Part shown: piece by piece, positions 9,820 to 18,237 of the stretch | Numbering within the stretch: position 1 is the stretch's first letter | Layout: each line of letters starts with the position of its first letter | DNA from: Microglena sp. YARC | Taxonomy: Eukaryota > Chlorophyta > Chlorophyceae > Chlamydomonadales > Chlamydomonadaceae | Assembly (NCBI GenBank): GCA_022414725.1 | Contig: CM039462.1 | Span: forward strand, 544,385 to 608,384 | DNA: 64,000 nucleotides | Direction of reading: 5' to 3' | Notes under the pieces: model-generated | What the model was told of the DNA's origin: nothing | The model's input: only the letters and a program-made list of their open reading frames with translations | Databases searched by the model: none | Translations under genes and position numbers: made by a program

Positions 9820-9908
9820 AATGAAACCGCTTTCTGGAGTGTACGGTACACCTTATGGTGTAGCAACCCACATTGCAGTGGAACACCATCATGTTTTTTT
9901 GTAGCCCA
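9802..9908 (-). ncRNA. Candidate omega-RNA scaffold at the 3' end of transposon A
   Basis: This is the stretch between the Fanzor stop and the element terminus. It contains a hairpin TACACCTTATGGTGTA and a GTGTACGG..ACACC pairing, and it is the part of the element retained in the 336-bp MITE at 26845-27180. Fanzor and TnpB guide RNAs are normally transcribed from this end into the flanking DNA. The assignment rests on position and conservation only. Confidence 0.35.
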
Positions 9909-11170
9909 TCAACAACACGCATCCCTGCAAAATGGAAGCGGTCTCCCTTGACCCAACAGTTCCATGCAGTGCAGCCTTGCGATTGTGAGAGCAGAGGAGC
10001 GGTCCCAGTCCGAGTAAGTGCTGGTTTCTGGAGAGAATCGCAGTCCTCGTACCTCAGGGTACCGCTTGATCGATTGGTTGTCGACAAGAGAGGGGGCTAA
10101 GCCACCCCTCCTGTGTTTTTCTTGGATTTTTTTACGTGTGCAGTACACCCTCACCGCCAACTGGTCGCGATAAGAGACCTTTGGAGTCTCCTTCAATGGG
10201 GTGTGCCCCAACAACTCGTAACCTAGACGAATCTGACCTTCCGTGGTTATTTGGACACTTGGAATCTTGTAAACACATTCCTTCTTGGCACCGGTTTCCC
10301 AAGACATGAGAGTCGTCTTGAACTCATCTGTCATTTGAACCTCCTCTTTGAAGAGGCGCTTGCAGGAAGCGAACATAGATCCCGTAGGCACAGCTACCTC
10401 TCCTGGTCCGGTAGCCTTCAGCTTCGTGATTGCAGAACCATATGCTACGCGAACCTTCAGGTCAGGATGATCCAACTTCATGTTGCGCTTGATCCCTGCC
10501 CAAAATGAGTCCATAGCCTTGCGCTTGCCAATGTACCTCTGAAAGTTGTCTCGGGATTCTCTGCGACGGAGTGCCATCCTCCACCACTCGTTGGAAAACG
10601 TAGTGTAATTTTTCAAGTAAGCCGAGATATCATCCTTCCTGGATGTACTCAACGCTGCTCCATTTTCACGCAGAGACTCCCATCTAGGAATCATGTCTGA
10701 GAAACGTTTTTCTTGCTGTTTTTTCTGTTTCTTGATACCAGACTTGTGGTAAAAAGCTCCGCGTGTAAGCTTCCATGTCTTGCTTTTGTCGTCTAATGGG
10801 CGTTCCTGCTTCCGAACGGATTTACAATCTTACAATCACTTTTTGGAGGTCTTTTGATGCTTTTCAAATGCAATCTTACGATAAAAAACGTAAGATTGTA
10901 GTCAATTTTGACAAAATATGCTTGAAATGAGCTTGAAAGACGGAGAAACGTACAGATTGCGAATGTTACAACGTTGAAATGCCATATTTTGTAACAAAAG
11001 GTGTTAACATCAATTCGTGTCTTACAATTATAATTGTAAGAAATAAAGGGAAAGCGGACGGTTATAAGGCGGCAGGCAGAATTCAGCTTTTACATCTTAC
11101 AATAAAAATCGTAAGTATAATTCATTTAATTTTTTCTAATTTAGTAAAAAACGGCTATGTGTCAAACATC

Positions 11171-13162
11171 TTACTCCTCCTCCTCCCCCCCCTCCTCGTC
11201 CTCCTCTTCCTCCTCCTTCTCCTCCTCCATGTCCCCATCCCCATCTTCCTCCTCCTCCATCTCCTCCTCCTCAGCAATGTCTGCATTGTCTCCATCCGAT
11301 TGCACAGCCTCTGCCCTGGTGTCCTTCTCAATGGATTGACAAGCTAGGAGCATGCTTGTGTGGTACTTTCTCTGGATCTTCATACCCTTGGTGGGTTCGC
11401 AGCTAAATTGAAATGCGTCAATGGGAATATCGCCCGTCCATGTTGCTTTTCTCCTAACCCCCACGGTAATAGGCACAAGCTTGTGGTCCATCCAATCTTC
11501 TGGCCAAGTTGGGTATTGTGTTTCAGTGTACACCAACTTCTGAGCCCCAGAGTACAAGGGCTTTAAATACACACATTCCACTTCTCCATTCACTGGTAGT
11601 GATTTGACCTCCACCAATGCAATATGTTTGAAGGACTGGGCATGGGATGGGCCATCGGCTGCTGGTTCATCCATCGGCTGCTGGTCATCGGCTGCTGGTT
11701 CTAGAACCAGAAGGTCCTCCGCTGCGTGTCGTACACGGACATCAGCTACGGGTCCTGCACGGTCGTCACCGGCGGTTTGTACAGGACCATCGGCCATGTG
11801 GCCTGCAAGGACGTCACCTCCGGGCTTCTCGTTATGAATAGTCTTCCAGACAGCCGCCCAGTTTGCCTCGATATTCTCGAGCTCTTCAATCTTGATCTTG
11901 GGGGCTTCCTTAAATACTGTTATGGTGTCCACCAGTGGGAAGCCTTGGAGGACATAAATAGGTTCAGCGTCATTGTCCCACTGTCCTCTCCAAGATCCTG
12001 ACTCGTCATACTCCTTGTAATAGACCCCTGCAATTGTTGGTGTGCAAACATGTATTGTATATTAGTGAATCATTTAGGACACCCATATTCCTCCCGACTA
12101 TACTCGGGAGCATCCCTTGGATAATACATCCTAGGTCCTAGGTACAACTTCCTTTGTATCATTTAGTTTCTATGGAAGACTGTACATGTAAATCAATGAG
12201 GACACGGCACACCCATATTCCTCCCGAGCATAATCGGGAGCATTGTGCAGACAGTACATACACGCACGGTAGCATTTAATTTGTAAATATCAGTATATCA
12301 AGTATTCTTACCGACTCTCCCGTTGGGACCTTTCGTTATCTTGAATGCGTGTAAACGGCGATTAACTCCTTTGACGGTGCTAGTGCCATGTCCGAACAAC
12401 TTGTAAACGTTGTCTAGGAGGACAGCGGAGAAGTCCCCTATAGAGGTCACGACGTCTTGCCTTGTGTAAGGGCCCATTCTCTTGAATAAGTTACCAACAA
12501 TGCCCATCAGATGGTCCAGGGTGTACACTTCCATGTTCTTTAACCCTTGCAAGATCACAGAGTACTTTTGGTCAAGATTGCTATGTGTGTGTCCGGGAGG
12601 GAGGAAATGGACGTACACCTCCTCAAACCAGTTCATCTCAACCAGCAAGGACAAGTATGCGAACATGAAAGCGTTCTTGTTGTCCTTTGCCGCGTTGTCC
12701 ATTTGCAAGAAGCAATACGGTGGAAGCTGCCCCTCTTCTTCAAGGACCCGGTTGAAGAAATGTTGGAAGCATGATATAGTCAGATTGATGGACTGCGAGT
12801 AGAATGGCAAAGCCCAATAATCAATGAAGCCTCTTCCCTGGGAGAATAATCCTGAGTTAACATAGAAGGAAACATGAAGTCAGAATATTAGCATTATTTT
12901 GTTAAGTAATCATTTCAAGTTTTAAATACTGTGTATGCTCCCGATTATGATCGGGAGGACATGTCCTACGTGCGCTGTATTTGTACTCACACATGATGCG
13001 TGTCTTTAGAAGATCACCTCCTGCAGTCTTCTTTGTATGTGAGAAGTGGCGTGACTGAGGAAGATTAGTCTTCTTGTTGTCCATTGCATCAGCGGATACG
13101 TGCAAGAAGAGCTTTGGATACTGTTCAGACAGTTTTTCACAGATGTCATACCTACGCCTTGA
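11171..13162 (-). CDS. DUF7869 domain protein with spliceosomal introns
   Basis: Three exons on the minus strand join at canonical sites: 13162-12991, 12851-12312 and 12027-11171. Intron 1 is GTGAGT..ACTCAG (139 bp) and intron 2 is GTAAGA..TTGCAG (284 bp). Exon 1 has the LHVSADAMDNKKTNLP segment, exon 2 has FLQMDNAAKDNKN and FLPPGHTHSNLDQKYS, and exon 3 ends in a very acidic tail. These motifs define DUF7869, a nuclease-like domain of eukaryotic DNA transposons abundant in algae, oomycetes and animals. The exon 2/3 join keeps frame. At the exon 1/2 join the spliced codon reads TGA, which one base change at the exon end would explain, so the gene may be dead. Further 5' exons upstream of 13162 are possible. 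Confidence 0.7.
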
Positions 13163-13429
13163 CTGGTTTTAGGATTGCTTTCCCCCTACTTTTCTTCTCC
13201 ACGGGAATATTTGTCTGGCTTACTCCTTATGACTTGTGTTGTGGAATCCCAGGAATTCTGGGTACCAGAATACCAGGGATTGGGGGAATGTTATGATACA
13301 GCCTATAGCTGTATCAGTAACGGTGCGGGGCTTAGGTCCGACACCCACTCTAGCAGCTGGTGACCAGGCATCTGCCTGGCAGCTAGCAGTGTAGTAGGTG
13401 ACTTCAAGCGAATAGGGTCGTTGGGTTTG

Positions 13430-14195
13430 TCAATGCTCCCGATTATTATCGGGAGAATTGTGTGTATTCCGAGTTTGGTTTTCTCAATCATTCGCTCGTT
13501 GGGTTTGACAATGCTCCCGATTATGATCGGAGGACTGTGGGTATTCTGAGTTTGTTTTTTCTCAATCATTCTCTCGTTGGGTTTGACAATGCTCCCGATT
13601 ATGATCAAGAGGACTGTGGGTATTCTGAGTTTGGTTTTTCTCAATCATTCGTTCGTTGGGTTTGAAAATGCTCCCGATTATGATCAAGAGGACTGTGGGT
13701 ATTCTGAGTTTGGTTTTTCTCAATCATTCGTTCGTTCGGTTTGACAATGCTCCCGATTATGATAGGGAGGACTATGGGTATGCCGAGTAAAAAAAAAAAA
13801 AAAAAAAAAAAATGCTGAGTACATGTTTTCTGAATCATTTGCTCGTTAGGTTTGTCAGTGCTCTCGATTATGATCGGGAGGACTGTGTGTATTCCGAATT
13901 TGGTTTTCTCAATCATTCGCTCGTTGGGTTTGACAATGCTCCCGATTATGATCGGGAGGACTCTGTGTATTCCAAATTTGGTTTTCTGAATCATTCGCTC
14001 GTTGGGTTTGTCAGTGCTCCCGATTATGATCGGGAGGACTGTGTGTATTCCGAATTTGGTTTTCTCAATCATTCGCTCGTTGGGTTTGACAATGCTCCCA
14101 ATTATGATCGGTAGGACTCTGTGTATTCCAAATTTGGTTTTCTTAATCATTCGCTCGTTGGGTTTGTCACTGCTCCCGATTATGATCGGGAGGAA
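13430..14195. repeat. 78-bp satellite with CTCCCGATTATGATCGGGAG core
   Basis: About ten head-to-tail copies of a 78-bp unit. Each includes the palindrome CTCCCGATTATGATCGGGAG, CATTCGCTCGTTGGGTTTG and TTCCGAATTTGGTTTTCTC. A poly(A) run of about 23 lies between copies near 13790. Apparent ORFs on both strands are repeats of the unit and not genes. Confidence 0.9.
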
Positions 14196-15705
14196 TGTGT
14201 GTATTCAGACTCTGCCAGATACGTGACTGTAGCGATGTTGCTCCTACCAGGATCCACACCCAGAACGACGATACCCATATCGGGCAATGTCGTTTTGAGT
14301 TTATGGTCATACTGTTCTGAGACGCCCATACCTTCCTCGTCACGAGACCTCTTACTTGTCTTCTTCAGATCGGATACACGAACTTGTACTGTCTTGCTGT
14401 ACTGCATGCTCAATGAGACTCCGTCAGTACAGATGCTACAATCGAACACCCACCCCGTCTTGACAGGTGGTTTCTTGGAGAAGGAACCTGCGACTGTTTT
14501 TCGGGCGTTCACGAGCGTGTCATACCTACCCTTTGCATGTCTGTACTCGTCAGTAGCCTTGATATCCTTAACGTCAGCATCGTACTTCTGTTGGGCCAAC
14601 TTGTATGCCTCCCATTCACCAAGACCACATGATTTTTTCTTCTTAACTGCAGGCTTCAGAGGCAACATGAAGCGGTCGGGATCCTTTACATTTTCCCACT
14701 TTGAAAGCTCGACGATGTTTGGGTCTTTGGGGAACACGTGCCTGAACAGGTTCACAAGGGTCTATATGTCAAGGCGGACATGCGCCCGTTGGACATTAAA
14801 GATGGGCATCAACCGGATACGACGTTCACCAATAGCCTCCAACCGTGTCTGCATCCAATAATTGAACCGGACCATGGTCGGGAAGTCCATGTCTTTGCCA
14901 TAGTCATCATAAAGTCGACTTTCATCTGGAACTTTCAGCCTGACTCGAACTTCACGGACGTACTCCTGAACAGACTCTGGCCAAGATTCCATCTCCTGTA
15001 TTTCTTGTTGGATGACCCTCATCACGTCGTACACACGGATGGTCTTTGGAGCTCCCAGTGCCTTCAAAGTAGCCTTAGTGAGGCGGGTCAAACGAGGTAC
15101 CAAAGGAACCCATGCGTTGTTCGACACGACAGTGCTCAATGTGTGACCGGCATAGTTCAAAACCTGGTCGAAATAGATAGGGTAGGAGTTGATGTAGTCA
15201 GGGTCATCGCTACCAAGCACCTTTCCGATTACGTCTTTCACGGCTTCGTATGATATTCTACTCTCTTCATCTGGAAAGACGCCGTCAACTCCGATCCTTA
15301 GCCAATCCTTCCGGTAGGTATCCTTCATATCGTACATATTAGGAATCGGCAGGTCGCCCTCCATGAGCCTCGTGACATGGAAAGTCAGCACCAGACTGGA
15401 ACGCCGTAACATGCGGCTCACCACATTGACGAGCTGATCCACATGCCCCCTGAACTTACCGAATTCTTCATCGTCAAGACTCATTGCCTTCTTCAGGGCG
15501 CATTTCACGACGCACATCTTTTCCACCGTCTTGTACTCTGGAGGGGGTCTGGCGATGAGACCATTGTCTTCGCATAAACGGACAATATTGTCTTTCTTGT
15601 CCTTTGAGGAGTATGCTACTTCGGCCAATTTTAGTAGCTCCTTCAATTTCGCGACTGTCGGAGGTTTCGTTGCCATCTTACATAATTTGTACATCACAGA
15701 ACTCT

Positions 15706-16590
15706 TTATACAAACATCACATACGTGTCCCATACGTAGTCAAAACAACCCATAATGATTTTATCAGTGAGGTTGCTGAATGCTAAGGAAATCATATCAG
15801 ACACGTGCGTCTTTGTATCGTTTGGTATATAGTTCAATCGACGAAAGTCCTTCTTCACCTTAGCGAAGCACAGCTCAATAGCATTGAATTCTGGACTGCA
15901 AGGAGGAGTGTAACAAATATTTACGGGGCTTCTGAGGACCAAGTTCTTATGGATACTGGTGTTGTCCATTATTACTACTGAATTATTGCACAAACTCAAT
16001 GAGTCAATAAATGCAGCGAAGTCCCTCTTCTTTACAGATCCTTTCTTCACAACGAACTCCTTCCTACCATCTGAAAAAACTGCCATCAACAAACTATGGT
16101 GTACCCACCCACCAGTAGTTTTAACGATAACAGGTTTTCCTACAGGGGAATACCCATGATGTGGCTTGAGACGCTCACTAAACCCACATTCGTCAACTGA
16201 TACTAAAATTTTCCCAGCATTGATTGTATCCTTGTATCTACTACAAAATTCAGTGACAAGTGGAACTAAGTCCCCTTTACACTGTCCACGGAGTCTGCTC
16301 CTTTTTCTTGTAAAAACAATGAGTTTTATGAAACGATACACTGTTTTAGTTGATAATCGTAAATTGTGAGTACTTTTGAAAAATGCAACAACACCTCTTG
16401 CGGTTGTGCATTGAGTTGACAATAAAAACAATTTCAACAAATCTTTGTTCGTCTCAAAAAGTTTGCTTACAAATTCACGTCGTTTTCGATTTACACCAAA
16501 GCGTTTCCACCTCCACATAGTAGAACGACTGATGTTCGTAAACACAGAAGTTTTTAACACACCCAAGTCAGCGACCATTCTTAACGCCAA
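15706..16590 (-). CDS. IS630/Tc1-type DDE transposase of transposon A
   Basis: 294 residues, intact. The N-terminal helix-turn-helix region (RSTMWRWKRFGVNRKRREFV) is followed by the catalytic core: first Asp in VSVDECGF, second Asp in VVIMDNTSIHKN, and the Glu in PPCSPEFNAIELCF. I count about 29 residues between the second Asp and the Glu, shorter than the 34 of the right-arm relative. It moves the element by TA-targeted cut-and-paste. Its stop lies 29 nt upstream of the Fanzor start on the same strand, suggesting a shared transcript. It is the only complete transposase in the window and matches the remnants at 4183-4370. Confidence 0.85.
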   Translation of the reverse strand: MALRMVADLGVLKTSVFTNISRSTMWRWKRFGVNRKRREFVSKLFETNKDLLKLFLLSTQCTTARGVVAFFKSTHNLRLSTKTVYRFIKLIVFTRKRSRLRGQCKGDLVPLVTEFCSRYKDTINAGKILVSVDECGFSERLKPHHGYSPVGKPVIVKTTGGWVHHSLLMAVFSDGRKEFVVKKGSVKKRDFAAFIDSLSLCNNSVVIMDNTSIHKNLVLRSPVNICYTPPCSPEFNAIELCFAKVKKDFRRLNYIPNDTKTHVSDMISLAFSNLTDKIIMGCFDYVWDTYVMFV

Positions 16591-16711
16591 TTTTCTAACG
16601 GCGATGTCGTACGTTTATTTCCATCTGATAAATGTTTCATTTTACTGTTCCGCCGAACATAGAAGAAGATAGAACAATGTAGACATATTCATATCAAAAG
16701 AAGCATCCTCA

Positions 16712-18112
16712 TCATCCCATACTTGAAATGACACTGTTGAGGACAAGCGTGCGCCTAGCCTTAATCTGGATACGAGTGGAAGCAATGTCAGACTCGGTAT
16801 CCGACAACTCCTTGTAAAGACTCGCCAAAAGAACATTTGCACGCGTCAACCGATTGTCACAGTTTACAACATCCTTCAAAACAACCTTCAACTGGTCAGG
16901 AGCCACAGCAATTTTTGCTCGCATGGAATTCATATGTGCAAGCTCGGACCGGGAACGCTCCAGCTCATACTTGGAAATGCCATGTTCATTCTTGAGCTCC
17001 GAATAAGTCGTCTCCAGCTCAGACTTGGAATCCCACACGCTCTTGAGCTCCGAATATACAATATCAATCTCAGACATCACTCCTGAAAGCTCGGACTTCG
17101 TGTCCGCAAGCTCAGACATCACTTCTGAAAGCTCGGACGTCGTGTCCGCAAGCTCAGACATCACTCCTGAAAGCTCGGAATTCGTGTTCGCAAGCTCGGA
17201 CTTAGTGTCCGCAAGCTCATACCTCACTCCTGAAAGCTCGGACTTCGTGTTCGCAAGCTCGGACTTCGTGTTCGCAAGCTCGGACTTCGTGTTCGCAAGC
17301 TCGGACCTCGTGTCCACAAGCTTTGCCAACTCGTCCTCCAACGAAGAACCATCCGCCCGCGCATGCACAACCTTATGCCGAGTCTCCTCCACCGACAAAA
17401 GCGTACGCTCAAGCTCAGCATTCGCATCCACCAGCTCCGCACGCGCACCAACCAAACGAGCGGTCGCGTCCCCCAAACCCACACGCGCCACATCGATCTC
17501 AGACGCGGCGACACGCGCACGCTCCCTGATCTCCACCAACTCAGCCTCAGCAGCGAGAGCCCCCTCACGGAAACCAACCAACTCGTCTTCAAGAGCCCTA
17601 ATCTTGCCGAGAGCGGCAGACCGCTGCTTACCGACAAGCTTGGTCTTGTGCCGAATACGGTTCATCTCCAAACGAATCTCCTCGTCACCGCGACGAAGAG
17701 CGACAAGCTCATCCTTCCCCTTGCCAACGGTGTCTGCAAATTTACGACGGTCAGCTTGTATGTCACGGAGTTGGTCGAGCTTCTCCTTAGCACGACACTG
17801 CTCATCAATCATCTGCGTGCCAAGGTGATTCATCACTCTCGTAGAAACCTCAATGCGCAACCGCGCCTTTTCAATGGCGGCGGCGTTTTCCTGCTCCCTC
17901 CCCTTGAGCTCATCCAAAAATCCTTCCTGAGCACGAATCGCCGAACGAAATACATCCGCCTTCGGACATAATACCACATCGCATACATCCTCCTCCTTAC
18001 GCTGCTGTAAAATACGTTTAAGCATATTGTCAATATCCTTCACATCGGACTTCAGCAGGGCACGGATGTGCGCGTCCAAATCGCAAGAATTGTCAGAACA
18101 AGAAGAAGCCAT
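16712..18112 (-). CDS. Heptad-repeat coiled-coil protein, left copy
   Basis: 466 residues from [18 protein letters not shown], the start shared with the right copy. It is almost wholly alpha-helical coiled coil. The N-terminal 200 residues are mixed-charge heptads. The centre is a run of 7-residue units (SELANTK / SELADTK / SELSGVM), encoded by 21-bp DNA repeats. The C-terminus is conserved ([19 protein letters not shown]). There is no membrane segment. The left copy has five more heptads than the right (431 residues). It diverges from the stalk gene, whose start is about 125 bp away, an arrangement kept in both arms; the two may share a promoter and work together in virion or host structure (inference). 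Confidence 0.75.
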   Translation of the reverse strand: MASSCSDNSCDLDAHIRALLKSDVKDIDNMLKRILQQRKEEDVCDVVLCPKADVFRSAIRAQEGFLDELKGREQENAAAIEKARLRIEVSTRVMNHLGTQMIDEQCRAKEKLDQLRDIQADRRKFADTVGKGKDELVALRRGDEEIRLEMNRIRHKTKLVGKQRSAALGKIRALEDELVGFREGALAAEAELVEIRERARVAASEIDVARVGLGDATARLVGARAELVDANAELERTLLSVEETRHKVVHARADGSSLEDELAKLVDTRSELANTKSELANTKSELANTKSELSGVRYELADTKSELANTNSELSGVMSELADTTSELSEVMSELADTKSELSGVMSEIDIVYSELKSVWDSKSELETTYSELKNEHGISKYELERSRSELAHMNSMRAKIAVAPDQLKVVLKDVVNCDNRLTRANVLLASLYKELSDTESDIASTRIQIKARRTLVLNSVISSMG

Positions 18113-18237
18113 GTCGTTCGATATACTGGGATGATATGGGGATATCTCACAATCTCTCACCAAACATCGGTGGGCATAACATTTATACTCGATTCCAAAA
18201 AAAAGGTGCAAAAAATATTTGGCAATACATATGTAAC

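Larger units (their letters stand above)
10793..14208 (-). mobile_element. DUF7869-type eukaryotic transposon nested in the Fanzor gene
   Basis: This foreign block interrupts Fanzor between RuvC-I and RuvC-II. It contains the intron-bearing DUF7869 gene (11171-13162), a 78-bp satellite (13430-14195), and near its other end three hairpins built on CTTAC..GTAAG (10871-10898, 11021-11040, 11096-11115). The end next to Fanzor (10796) begins with a family B terminus TAATGGGCGTTCC. I could not find a matching terminus at the 14.2 kb side, so the exact borders are uncertain to tens of bases. Confidence 0.6.
9909..15676 (-). pseudogene. Fanzor (eukaryotic TnpB-like) RNA-guided nuclease, interrupted
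   Basis: The N-terminal part (start MATKPPTVAKLKELL at 15676) runs to about 14210 and includes the RuvC-I motif VVLGVDPGRSNIATV. The C-terminal part resumes at about 10790 (KTWKLTRGAFYHKSG) and carries the RuvC-II region TDEFKTT and the RuvC-III region RGLRFSPETSTYSDWDRSSA. Between them lies a transposon of about 3.4 kb. There is also an in-frame TAG at 14762-14764. The usual zinc-finger cysteines between RuvC-II and III are largely missing. Without the insertion the protein would be near 780 residues. Fanzor proteins are known RNA-guided DNA endonucleases of eukaryotic and giant-virus transposons. This copy should be inactive unless spliced and read through. Confidence 0.8.
9802..16659 (-). 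mobile_element. Fanzor-carrying IS630/Tc1-type transposon A
   Basis: About 6.86 kb bounded by TA dinucleotides (9800-9801 and 16660-16661). The left terminus opens CACTCGACGGAATACTAAAA and the right terminus, read inward, opens TGTTCGGCGGAACAGTAAAA; they match at most positions through AAAATGAAAC. Its cargo, on the minus strand, is the transposase (15706-16590) followed by a Fanzor gene (9909-15676). The right arm has the unoccupied site at 48484-48485, where the two flanks join across a single TA. This shows insertion after (or absence from) the other arm, and TA target-site duplication as expected for the superfamily. A second transposon is nested inside. Confidence 0.85.

Noticed and set aside
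10979..11347. Plus-strand Leu/Ser-rich ORFs
   Set aside because: They are antisense to the acidic tail of the DUF7869 protein.
13430..14195. Regular 78-bp repeats as a CRISPR array
   Set aside because: There are no unique spacers: the whole 78-bp unit is repeated, and no cas genes are present.
13303..14226. Long ORFs on both strands with repeated peptides (for example SIVKPNERMIEKTKF)
   Set aside because: They are translations of the 78-bp satellite, whose length divides by three; no non-repeat coding sequence is attached.
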